Below are positions 9,414-16,726 of a stretch of 32,431 nt of DNA, piece by piece. Both the position numbers and the translations under genes were made by a program. Under the pieces are notes generated by a model that was not told where the DNA came from, searched no databases, and saw only the letters and a list, made by a program, of their open reading frames with translations. Positions within the stretch are counted from its first letter, which is position 1. The number at the start of each line of letters is the position of its first letter. The stretch spans positions 1-32,431 of the forward strand of contig PWWL01000234.1 of assembly GCA_003561515.1 (NCBI GenBank), written 5' to 3'. The DNA is from Balneolaceae bacterium (lineage in GTDB: Bacteria; Bacteroidota; Rhodothermia; Balneolales; Balneolaceae).

Positions 9414-10499
9414 ATGAATGATTTTTACGCGGCCGTATTCGGGGCAGGAATTGCAGGAACAGCCATTGCCGCTGCCCTGCTTGACCGGGGGAAAAGTGTT
9501 CTTCTCATTGATCCACACGTATCGGAGGGGTCCCCCGGAGCTCCGGCTGCGCTTGTGAATCCCGCCACGGGCCGCCACGCAAGGCTTAGCTGGAAAAGTG
9601 AAGAGTGTATGGCCGCACTCCGGCGCAGGGTTGAAATGATTTCAGCCGATTCGGGGAGAGATGACCTGGTATCCGACACGGGCGTGCTACGCCCGGCAAT
9701 CAATGAGGCGCTGGCCGAAAGTTTCAAAGATTCGCTCGAAAAGTATGACTGGCCGGAAGGGTGGATACGATGGATCAGCCGTGAAGAGGCATCAAAGATC
9801 AATCCGCACGTTGCACCCAACGAAGGTGCGCTCTGGCTCAGATGTGGCTTCACGGTGTTTGTGGACCGCTACTTGAACGCATACCGGCGGTCGCTGCGCA
9901 TGAATGGAGCGGAGTGCCGGTATGAGAGGGCTGATTATGAGACGTCGGGAGATTCAGGTTTCAGGATTGATTTTGAGGGCGGGAAGAGCCCAACGGCGGA
10001 GCACGTAATCATAGCCGCAGGCCACGAAACTCCCGGATTCGAAGATTGGAGCTACCTGCCGCTTCACCGCGTGAAAGGCCAGATTGCTGTCTTCGAAGCG
10101 GATCATGATCTGAAGTGGGAGCATGCCGTTTCAGCCATGGGATACAGTCTGCGGCGGGGCAATCGCACACTGGTGGTGGGTTCTACCTACGAGCACAAAT
10201 TTGATGGCCTTGAAACCACGGAGAAAGCCTATATCCAGATCAGGGGAAAGCTTGAGAAGATGCTTCCGGGCATTTCGGGAAGCCTTAAAAAAACCGGCCA
10301 GATGGCGGGGGTCAGGGTAACCACGCCCAACAAACTTCCCGTAATCGGGCGGCATAAAGAAATCAGGAATCTCTGCATCTACACGGCCATGGGCTCAAAA
10401 GGGCTGCTTTTTTCGGAGTACGTTGCAGGGCAGCTCGCCTCATGCCTTGTAGACGGAAAAGCCCCCGATGAGGAGCTCCTTACAGACAGGTTTCACTGA
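9414..10499 (+). CDS. FAD-dependent oxidoreductase (DAO family, MnmC C-domain-like)
   Basis: A 361-residue flavoprotein of the D-amino-acid oxidase (DAO) superfamily. The N-terminal Rossmann motif is AAVFGAGIAGTAIAAALLDR (G10-x-G12-xx-G15), followed by the acidic strand end LIDPH. The segment GSPGAPAALVNPATGRHARL resembles the FAD domain of MnmC, the tRNA-modifying enzyme; the C-terminal FAD-contact region is VRVTTPNKLPVIGRH followed by GSKGLLFSEYVAGQLA. The MnmC methyltransferase half is absent. It therefore probably oxidises a C-N bond of an amine or amino acid, or acts in tRNA U34 modification; sequence does not decide. It stands alone on the plus strand, downstream of the repeat region. 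Confidence 0.75.
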   Translation: MNDFYAAVFGAGIAGTAIAAALLDRGKSVLLIDPHVSEGSPGAPAALVNPATGRHARLSWKSEECMAALRRRVEMISADSGRDDLVSDTGVLRPAINEALAESFKDSLEKYDWPEGWIRWISREEASKINPHVAPNEGALWLRCGFTVFVDRYLNAYRRSLRMNGAECRYERADYETSGDSGFRIDFEGGKSPTAEHVIIAAGHETPGFEDWSYLPLHRVKGQIAVFEADHDLKWEHAVSAMGYSLRRGNRTLVVGSTYEHKFDGLETTEKAYIQIRGKLEKMLPGISGSLKKTGQMAGVRVTTPNKLPVIGRHKEIRNLCIYTAMGSKGLLFSEYVAGQLASCLVDGKAPDEELLTDRFH

Positions 10500-10796
10500 T
10501 TACTCTCTAAAAGTTCGAATCGAACCTGGAGAGACCTGCCGGAGGCCAATATCCCGGCAGTCGAAAAAGCGATCATTGCGATGGGCGGCATTGTCGTCAA
10601 ACATCCGGCGATGGAGGAGCTGGAGACCAACCCGTTGCTTGTAAGAGAAAAAGTGAGGGAGCGGTTGCCGCGGATGCAAGGGGGTGTATCAAGAATGGGG
10701 CAGTCTAATCATAAACAAGGATTTAAATTTTTTGGAGTTTCTTTTAAAAGATTAACAGAAAAGCAGCCAAGACCTCAATCGAAAATGGAGCTGTGA
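10500..10796 (+). pseudogene. Probable gene fragment resembling the tail of an ATP-grasp acyl-CoA ligase
   Basis: Directly after the oxidoreductase stop, and in the same frame, an open stretch reads WRDLPEANIPAVEKAIIAMG then HPAMEELETNPLLV. The pattern P-x-(M/I)-x-EL-(E/D)-x-NPLLV is typical of the end of the ATP-grasp domain of ADP-forming acetate/acyl-CoA ligases (ELDINPLL), which would normally be preceded by several hundred residues. Nothing recognisable follows 10690. There is no RBS before the internal ATG at 10581. The best explanation is the remnant of a deleted gene; chance similarity remains possible. Confidence 0.4.
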
Positions 10797-10962
10797 CCAT
10801 GGGTCGGGGTATAAATTTGAGGAGTAACGGGAAGAAAATTTATTACAGATCCGGTCTTTCAAACTTTTTACAATCCTGCTCCAACCTCATTTTTGACCGG
10901 CGTCAAAGATTTGTAATCACCCGAGTCCGCAGATGCCGGGATTAAAGTATAATTGCATACAG
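10797..10962. other. Short intergenic region between fragment and tryptophanase
   Basis: The sequence between the fragment stop and the tryptophanase stop is non-coding by inspection. No clear terminator hairpin was found for the tryptophanase gene, which ends here from the other strand. Together with the preceding fragment it forms a gap of about 460 bases without an intact gene. Confidence 0.3.
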
Positions 10963-12360
10963 CTACCCCCCGGAAACAGGTTCAAAATGCGCAGTAAAGT
11001 GACGCAGAAACGGAGGCTCTTTTACGATTTTGTAACCTGTTGAATGCTTTTTGTGGGCAAGCACTTTTTCGAACACTTCAACCACATATTCGATGTGGCT
11101 TTGAGTGTACACCCGCCGCGGTATGGCCAGCCGCACCAGTTCCATGGCGGCGGGAATCAGGTTCCCATCATCATCTTTCTTGCCGAACATCACCGAGCCG
11201 ATCTCCACAGCCCTCACGCCTCCAATGGTGTAAAGATCGCAAACCAGTGCCTGACCTGGAAACTGCTCAACCGGAATATGAGAGTAGAGCTCTTTGGCAT
11301 CCACATAGACCGCGTGGCCGCCAATGGGCTGAATAACCGGCACGCCCATATCAATCAGCTTGTTACCGAGATACTCAGTGCTGCGGATGCGGTACTTCAG
11401 GTAGTCAGGATCGAACACCTCTTCCAATCCCGTGGCGATGGCCTCCATGTCGCGGCCAGAGAGGCCGCCATAGGTTGTGAAACCTTCCGTGATGATCAAC
11501 AGGTTGTTGCAGCTTGCAGCCAGATCCTCATCCTGGAGCGCCAGAAATCCACCCATATTTACCAGCGCATCCTTCTTGGCGCTCATGATGGCCCCGTCGG
11601 CCAGTGAGAACATCTCCCGGGCAACGTCGCGATAACTCTTTTCAGAGTAGCCTTCTTCGCGATGCCGGATGAACCAGGAGTTTTCCGCAACCCGGCAGGC
11701 ATCCAGAATGAAGAGGATGCCGTGCTCACGGCAAATTCGGCTCACATCACGTGCATTCTGCATGCTCACGGGCTGACCGCCTCCGCTGTTGTTGGTCACG
11801 GTGAGAATCACCGCACCAATTGAGCCCGCTCCTTGATTGCCAATTTGCTCTACCAGTTTCTTCGTATCGAGATTGCCTTTGAAGGGGTGGATGCGGTCAG
11901 GAATAAGTGCTTCTTCAATCGGGATATCGATCGCTGTGGCACCTGAGTACTCAATGTTGGCACGGGTGGTATCGAAATGGGTGTTGCTCAGAAACACCTT
12001 GCCGGCCCCGCCGATGGTTCCGTAGAGGATGCGTTCCGCGGCGCGTCCCTGATGGGTGGGAAGGATGTGTTCGAACCCGGTCAGATCGCGGATCACGGAT
12101 TCCATTCGTTTCCAGCTGCGCGACCCGGCATAGGCCTCATCGCCGTCGGAGATGCCGCTCCACTGTTTCGCACTCATCGCCGAAGTTCCGCTGTCGGTGA
12201 GCAGGTCAATAATCACCTGGTCCGAACTCAGTTGAAACGGGTTGAACCGGGCTTTTTTCAGCCACTCCTCCCGCTGCTTTCTGGTCGAAATTTGAATGGG
12301 CTCAACCGTTTTGATCTTGAATGGTTCGATGATGGTTTTGAAGCCATTGTCTGTACTCAT
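10963..12360 (-). CDS. tnaA: Tryptophanase (L-tryptophan indole-lyase)
   Basis: A 465-residue PLP enzyme of the beta-eliminating lyase family that splits L-tryptophan to indole, pyruvate and ammonia. The PLP lysine is Lys263 in IMSAKKDALVNMGG, with ILDACRVAEN and YGGLSGRDMEAIATGLEE conserved around it. It is separated from its near relative tyrosine phenol-lyase by three residues: Asp130 in HFDTTRANIE (tyrosine phenol-lyase has Thr), Ile in VRAVEIGSVMFG (tyrosine phenol-lyase has Arg), and His in LRHFTAHF (tyrosine phenol-lyase has Phe). All three point to tryptophanase. No tnaC leader peptide or tnaB permease is adjacent. A palindromic repeat lies in the upstream gap. The PLP-salvage gene pdxH lies two genes upstream on the same strand. 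Confidence 0.9.
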   Translation of the reverse strand: MSTDNGFKTIIEPFKIKTVEPIQISTRKQREEWLKKARFNPFQLSSDQVIIDLLTDSGTSAMSAKQWSGISDGDEAYAGSRSWKRMESVIRDLTGFEHILPTHQGRAAERILYGTIGGAGKVFLSNTHFDTTRANIEYSGATAIDIPIEEALIPDRIHPFKGNLDTKKLVEQIGNQGAGSIGAVILTVTNNSGGGQPVSMQNARDVSRICREHGILFILDACRVAENSWFIRHREEGYSEKSYRDVAREMFSLADGAIMSAKKDALVNMGGFLALQDEDLAASCNNLLIITEGFTTYGGLSGRDMEAIATGLEEVFDPDYLKYRIRSTEYLGNKLIDMGVPVIQPIGGHAVYVDAKELYSHIPVEQFPGQALVCDLYTIGGVRAVEIGSVMFGKKDDDGNLIPAAMELVRLAIPRRVYTQSHIEYVVEVFEKVLAHKKHSTGYKIVKEPPFLRHFTAHFEPVSGG

Positions 12361-12631
12361 ATCAAAATGTGAGTTTAGTTTTCGCGTTAAAAAGAGGAGT
12401 AGCAGGGAATGCCAATAAAAAAATTAAGGGTAATATTCTCCCCTCCTTTTTAAGGAGGGGCCGGGGGTGGTTGTGAACTCAGGTAATTTAGGTAAAGTTT
12501 CTCCTCTTTCCGGATACGTGCTTAGCGAACTGATCCCAAGGGATCGGGGTTAGGCTCTAAGGAATTACTCTTTTTGGCTAACAACGCTGATCCCGAAGCC
12601 TCGGGATGGGTGCTGTCAGGTTGTTTTCAGA
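12361..12631. other. Intergenic region between the 602-residue protein and tnaA
   Basis: This stretch holds the palindromic repeat at 12440-12473 (entered separately), a palindrome GATCCC-aa-GGGATC near 12533-12546, and a hairpin ATCCCGA-agcc-TCGGGAT near 12591-12608. The last lies just downstream of the stop of the leftward gene at 12632 and is the most likely terminator or processing stem for it. Confidence 0.4.
12440..12473. repeat. Half copy of BIME-like palindromic repeat
   Basis: A palindrome with arms CCCCTCC and GGAGGGG, followed by the tail CCGGGGGTGGTTG. The same 34-base unit occurs at 19764-19797, and the related unit with its tail at 23065-23100. Unlike those two, no inverted partner (AACCA(A/C)CC plus a second palindrome) follows, so it appears to be a single half. 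Confidence 0.7.
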
Positions 12632-14440
12632 TCAACAGGCTTCTGCCATAAAGAGCCGGTTAAGACGCTCTCTTTGAACATGTACGGCTTCACGCAGGGA
12701 TTCCAGGTTTTCGTTTTCGTAAGGCTTGGTTGCCGCGATTTGAAGGCAGAAATCCATCCCTTCCTCTAAATTTTTGCGGATCTTGCGAAGCTTGTTTTGT
12801 CCGCCTTTGTCATCCTCGTCCGTTACGATCGACAGCTCCACGAGGTAGTCCAGATACATGTTCAGCTCTTTGGCAAACATGTGAGGACGCTCTTCAGGTA
12901 CCAGTGATTCTGTTCGTCCATAGATGTGATTCACCATCTCATCCAGCGAATATTCACGGCTGAACCAGGCCACGTTGGGTCCGGGGCAGATCTCCTGCCT
13001 TCCGTATGAGGGCTTCATGATGCCGAGACGGATCAGCGATCCCGTTCCCAGGTTCGTGCAGAGACAGGTCTTCTCCATCACGCGGTTCGTCTGCTGCTCT
13101 TTCTGCTCATCACTCAGCTCACTGTTCTCCCTGATCTGGTTGATCTTGAGCAACTGGTACTCGGCTGATGCCGTGCAGATCGGGCTCTCGGTAAACTCGG
13201 TGTTCGAAACCAGAAAACCCTTCGGGCATTTTGATCCCGGCTTCCCTTTGTCGATTAGTTCTTGGGTATGGATAGCAGAACCTGATCCGCGAATGTTGTT
13301 GAACGGCACACCGAGCGGGGAAACGTTGCTCAGGTAGAGATCCTTCTCTCCGGCATTGGCCAGCAGCTTCGAGGTGAATTCATCCACACAGGTCGCTTCA
13401 GGCACCAGCAGAAACGGGCTTCCCCAGCCGGTTCCGTCCATTTCAAAATCGGTAAGCAGGCGCTGCATCTCACCGTTTGTTCCGATTCCGCCCTGAACCG
13501 TAATTTTCGGTGTGATATCTTCCTCATTCATTTCAGGATAGTCCCAACCCATCGATTCGTAGAAACTCTTTACCATCGGCTGGAATGTCTCTACAAGCTG
13601 GTCGCGCTTTTCACGGAACTCCTGCAGCAGTACCGGCATCAGGTGGCCGTCGGATGCAAAAGCGTGTCCGCCACAGTTCAGTCCGGACTCAATACGGAAC
13701 TCGGCAACTTCCAGGCCTTTCTTGGCGAGAAACTTACCCTGGATAAGTGCGGAGCGGAAGTCGCTCACTTTCAGGATAATTTTCTTCTTGATGCTGCCGG
13801 ATGCATCCCGGTAAAAACCTTTGAACTCGGCCAGGTAGCTGTAGAGCCTCGGGTTGAATCCCGCTGAAAGCACAAGCGAAGAGGAGAGACTGCTGTTTGC
13901 ATAACCCCGGAGTGCCGCACTGGCATCGGAAAACTCGCCGCTCATCGGCTGATCGTCATTACTCATCTGCAGGGCATCCACCTTGGCCATGATGTTGACA
14001 TCAATGGAGCCGGGTGTTAACCGGGTGGTAAGTTCATCCATCAGCTTGTTTCGCTCATTCGGTTCGGTAAGTGAAGCAATAGTTTCGTACGCTTTCCTAA
14101 GCGGGTTGCTGTCGGGGAGCAGGTTGAAGTAGCGGTCTTTCTCACTGCTGCAAAATGCCGGCAGCTCTTTGAGCCGGGTAAATTTTTGTTGTACAATTTC
14201 CTGAACGGTTTCCAGGTAGGCGGTAATCCGCTCGGCGCGTCCGTCGGGTCGTGATCGCGGAATATTCTCATATGGCAGTCTGTATTCATCGCAGTAGTGT
14301 TTCCGGATTTTTTCGCAAAGCTGATCATCCACAACAGAAATGACCGAGTTGATGCCGAGGTGTGCTACGCGAATGGGACTGTCGATAGAGTGCCCGGTTC
14401 CCATTACCGGGATGTGGAAGGCGTGTTGGTTTTGGATCAT
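12632..14440 (-). CDS. Large cysteine-rich nitronate-monooxygenase-like TIM-barrel protein (unknown function)
   Basis: About 602 residues from the ATG at 14440. A TTG at 14467 with AAGGAG upstream would add nine residues, so the start is uncertain. The middle resembles FMN-dependent 2-nitropropane dioxygenase/nitronate monooxygenase or enoyl-reductase barrels: GLNCGGHAFASDGH corresponds to the usual 'EAGGH' segment, and ITVQGGIGTNGEMQRLLTDF and GTGWGSPFLLVPEA to the flavin-phosphate-binding 'GGI..' and 'MGT.FL.t.Ea' segments. The C-terminal 250 residues are not typical of that family and carry cysteines in ATCVDE, SKCPKG, PICTAS, KTCLCTN and EICPGP, which could bind an Fe-S cluster. The reaction is unknown. 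It lies between tnaA and pdxH on the same strand. Confidence 0.55.
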   Translation of the reverse strand: MIQNQHAFHIPVMGTGHSIDSPIRVAHLGINSVISVVDDQLCEKIRKHYCDEYRLPYENIPRSRPDGRAERITAYLETVQEIVQQKFTRLKELPAFCSSEKDRYFNLLPDSNPLRKAYETIASLTEPNERNKLMDELTTRLTPGSIDVNIMAKVDALQMSNDDQPMSGEFSDASAALRGYANSSLSSSLVLSAGFNPRLYSYLAEFKGFYRDASGSIKKKIILKVSDFRSALIQGKFLAKKGLEVAEFRIESGLNCGGHAFASDGHLMPVLLQEFREKRDQLVETFQPMVKSFYESMGWDYPEMNEEDITPKITVQGGIGTNGEMQRLLTDFEMDGTGWGSPFLLVPEATCVDEFTSKLLANAGEKDLYLSNVSPLGVPFNNIRGSGSAIHTQELIDKGKPGSKCPKGFLVSNTEFTESPICTASAEYQLLKINQIRENSELSDEQKEQQTNRVMEKTCLCTNLGTGSLIRLGIMKPSYGRQEICPGPNVAWFSREYSLDEMVNHIYGRTESLVPEERPHMFAKELNMYLDYLVELSIVTDEDDKGGQNKLRKIRKNLEEGMDFCLQIAATKPYENENLESLREAVHVQRERLNRLFMAEAC

Positions 14441-14529
14441 TGGATAGAGTAATGCAATTATAGACAAAAAGATATATTACTCCTTATTTGTGTAAATAAA
14501 AAGAAAAAATTCGAAAAGGAGGGTCAGGG

Positions 14530-15237
14530 TCATGGAGATAGCCGGATGATGCTCCAGATATCATTGTCCGATTTAGTGTAGCAAATTCTGTCGTGCAGCC
14601 GGTTTACCCTTCCCTGCCAGAATTCAAACCGGGTAGGTTTGAGCCGGTACCCTCCCCAGTTGGGGGGCAGCGGAATCTCTTTTCCGGCAAATTTTTCGTC
14701 CAGCGCTTTTACTTTCTGCTCAAGCTCCCCCCTGGAGCTGACAGGTTCACTTTGACTGGAAGCCAGGGCGCTGAGCTGGCTGGCACGGGGCCGCTTGCTG
14801 AAATAGGCGGCCGACATTTCCCTCGGAACCTTTTCAACTGTTCCCTCGATATGTACCTGGCGGATCAGATCAGGCCAGAAAAAATTGAGGCTGGCAGCCG
14901 GATTTTGCACAAGATCTTTCGCTTTCCTGCTTTCATAGCTGGTGTAGAATACAAAACCGGTTTTATCATATTCTTTCAGAAGCACAACCCTTGCAGTGGG
15001 TGTGCCCGATTCGCCGGCGGTTGACAAAGTCATAGCGTTGGGATCAAACTTCTCTGTTCTTACCGCGTCATCGAACCAGATTTCAAACTGATCAACGGGA
15101 TGTGACTCTGCAAGCTCTTCGCTGAAAGGTTCGCCCTGATACTCGCGCCTCATAAGGGTGATGGATTGACTTAGAAGCCGTCCGGGCGATGAAGCCTCCT
15201 CTTTAGATGGAAGCCAGCGTTTAATGAAACGAAACAT
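14530..15237 (-). CDS. pdxH: Pyridoxamine/pyridoxine 5'-phosphate oxidase
   Basis: A 235-residue FMN enzyme that oxidises pyridoxine or pyridoxamine 5'-phosphate to PLP. The family sequence is well conserved: MRREYQGEPFSEELAESHPV near the N-terminus, NAMTLSTAGESGTPTARVVL (FMN and substrate contacts), FVFYTSYESRKAKDL, ASLNFFWPDLIRQVHIEGTV, YFSKRPRASQLSALASSQSE, and the C-terminal PTRFEFWQGRVNRLHDRICY, ending RLSP where many homologues have RL(A/S)P. An N-terminal extension of about 25 residues precedes the conserved part. It is the first gene of a minus-strand run with the 602-residue protein (89-base gap) and tnaA, and can supply PLP for tryptophanase; co-regulation is inference. Confidence 0.93.
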   Translation of the reverse strand: MFRFIKRWLPSKEEASSPGRLLSQSITLMRREYQGEPFSEELAESHPVDQFEIWFDDAVRTEKFDPNAMTLSTAGESGTPTARVVLLKEYDKTGFVFYTSYESRKAKDLVQNPAASLNFFWPDLIRQVHIEGTVEKVPREMSAAYFSKRPRASQLSALASSQSEPVSSRGELEQKVKALDEKFAGKEIPLPPNWGGYRLKPTRFEFWQGRVNRLHDRICYTKSDNDIWSIIRLSP

Positions 15238-15690
15238 GTGCTAAAAGGTCGGATAGAAAAATGAAACATGATGGTATTCGTACAATACATGAAAATTTGT
15301 GAGTGGACAAATATCATTAAACTTGATTTAGACTGTCCATGAATCGTTCTTAATGTACTGCTCTTTTAGGGTCTCCTCGATACGTAAAGCTTATCCAATA
15401 TGCATAGAAGTAGCATAAGCAAGGTGTGGTGACCAGTGACGCTAGAAATAGTGTGAATAGCACCTAAATATTAAAAGCCCGGCAGTCTGTAGCTATGTAA
15501 AAGAACTCATAAAAGTGTACTGCCATCAAATTAACAGAATATTCTTTGGAAGACGGATAGTGTAGAAAAATCATAATACCTATTGCGTGAAGGTCAGAAT
15601 AATTATTACTGAATCTATGGCGGGCAGGCGTAAAAAAGAATAATATATCTTTTTTTTTAGCTCTTGAGTGTATGGGTGATAATTCACTAT
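15238..15690. other. Divergent promoter region between pdxH and the nos-locus regulator
   Basis: This gene-free stretch must hold the leftward promoter of pdxH and the rightward promoter of the Rrf2-cytochrome-nosZ operon. The only structure seen besides the operator described separately is an inverted repeat at 15389-15420 (GCTTAT ... ATAAGC, also TATGC ... GCATA). No TTGAT-N4-ATCAA CRP/FNR-type box was found by eye. The T-run near 15652 lies in an AT-rich stretch typical of promoters. Confidence 0.4.
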
Positions 15691-15712
15691 ATTAAGATAT
15701 AATACTCTTAAT
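15691..15712. promoter_or_regulatory. Candidate Rrf2 operator (inverted repeat)
   Basis: A perfect inverted repeat with 7-base arms, ATTAAGA and TCTTAAT, around an 8-base spacer TATAATAC, ends nine bases before the start codon of the first Rrf2 gene. A near-identical element (TTAAGA-N8-TCTT) occurs at 27990-28011, before the second Rrf2 gene. The length and dyad symmetry suit an Rrf2-family dimer site and suggest autoregulation. The spacer may double as a -10 element. Binding is inferred. Confidence 0.55.
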
Positions 15713-15721
15713 TCTATTTCT

Positions 15722-16183
15722 ATGTACCTTTCAAAATCCTGCATACATGGGCTGAGAGCCGGAATTCTGCTTGCATCAAAGAACAGCAACAGTTTCGTTA
15801 CGATAAAACAACTGAGCAATGAACTGGATATCTCCTTTTACTTTTTGACAAAAGTGCTTCAGCAGATGACAAAGGCTGGGCTCCTGGAGTCGTACAAAGG
15901 ACCGAACGGTGGTGTTAAGCTTGCAAGAGAATCAACCCTGATTTCATTCATGGATGTGGTTGAAGCCATAGATGGCAAGGCATTGTTAGAAGATTGTGCC
16001 TTAAGCCTGCCGGGGTGTGGAATTCTTAAACCTTGTCCAATGCACGATCAGTGGTCGGTAATGAAACAGGAAATCTCAGCCATGCTGAATGATGCGACTT
16101 TAGAAAAACTCGCAGAAATGAACTATGCAGTAAAGAATCCAGGTGCAGAGATTGATCAATTACATAAAAAGAGTTTTTTTTAA
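15722..16183 (+). CDS. Rrf2-family Fe-S transcriptional regulator (NsrR/IscR-like), nos locus
   Basis: A 153-residue Rrf2 regulator. The N-terminal winged helix includes LSKSCIHGLRAGILLA, ISFYFLTKVLQQMTKAGLLE and the wing YKGPNGGVKLARE. The cluster-binding loop is DCALSLPGCGILKPC: three cysteines spaced C-x6-C-x5-C, as in cluster-bearing NsrR/IscR relatives that sense NO or cluster status. Only 34 bases separate it from the cytochrome c gene, so it is probably the first gene of an rrf2-cytochrome-nosZ operon and regulates it. A dyad that could be its own operator lies just upstream. NO sensing is a natural guess for an N2O-respiration locus, but is not shown by sequence. Confidence 0.85.
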   Translation: MYLSKSCIHGLRAGILLASKNSNSFVTIKQLSNELDISFYFLTKVLQQMTKAGLLESYKGPNGGVKLARESTLISFMDVVEAIDGKALLEDCALSLPGCGILKPCPMHDQWSVMKQEISAMLNDATLEKLAEMNYAVKNPGAEIDQLHKKSFF

Positions 16184-16217
16184 TTATATCAGATTTACGA
16201 CTCCTTAGTATTTTATT

Positions 16218-16694
16218 ATGAAGAATATAACACTCCTTACAGCAGCTGTCTTCATCTCCCTAACAATTACCGCTTGCGGTGAATCGGATGCACCGGCCGA
16301 TCGTGATCGGTCTGAAGCGCCTGCCCAAGAACAAGGGCTCTCTGAGTTTGAGGTGGAGCACGGCATTGGTCCAGTAACTGAAAGGGTTGAAATCGGAGAC
16401 GGTTTCGATCAGGCTATGGTGGATAAAGGCCGCAACATCTACGAGATGAAATGCGAAATGTGCCACAACTATGAAGGCCGAATGGTAGGGCCGGAGCTTG
16501 GAAATGTGCTGGAAAGGCGCAGTCCTGAGTTTGTAATGAATTTTATTCTGAACCCGGGCGGCATGGCCAGGGACCATCCGGTTGGGCAGGAACTGCTCAG
16601 GGAATACATGACAATCATGCCATTTCAGAATGTGAAAGAAGATGAAGCCCGCGCCATAGTAGAATATTTGCGCTACTACGCGGAACACAATTAA
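16218..16694 (+). CDS. Lipoprotein cytochrome c of the nos cluster
   Basis: A 158-residue class I monohaem cytochrome c. The signal peptide ends in the lipobox ITAC (Cys20), giving a membrane-tethered periplasmic protein after an acidic, Ala/Glu-rich linker. The haem site is KCEMCHN (Cys79, Cys82, His83), and Met134 in YMTIMPFQ is the likely distal ligand. Between them is the family's GPELGNVLERRSPEFV segment. It sits 32 bases before nosZ and 34 after the Rrf2 gene, so all three are probably co-transcribed. It is the likely electron donor to NosZ, as cytochromes c encoded in other clade II nos clusters are thought to be. It is not clearly equivalent to Wolinella NosC1 or NosC2. Confidence 0.9.
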   Translation: MKNITLLTAAVFISLTITACGESDAPADRDRSEAPAQEQGLSEFEVEHGIGPVTERVEIGDGFDQAMVDKGRNIYEMKCEMCHNYEGRMVGPELGNVLERRSPEFVMNFILNPGGMARDHPVGQELLREYMTIMPFQNVKEDEARAIVEYLRYYAEHN

Positions 16695-16726
16695 CAATCC
16701 TAAACCAACAATTAATCAACAAAACG

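Noticed and set aside
10508-10530. tRNA T-arm-like string GTTCGAATCGAACC after the oxidoreductase
   Set aside because: The coding sequence ends only a few bases upstream, and no acceptor, D or anticodon arm can be drawn.
15238-16217. CRP/FNR (DNR-type) TTGAT-N4-ATCAA box upstream of the nos cluster
   Set aside because: Scanned by eye; only half-sites such as CTTGAT were found, so no site is claimed.
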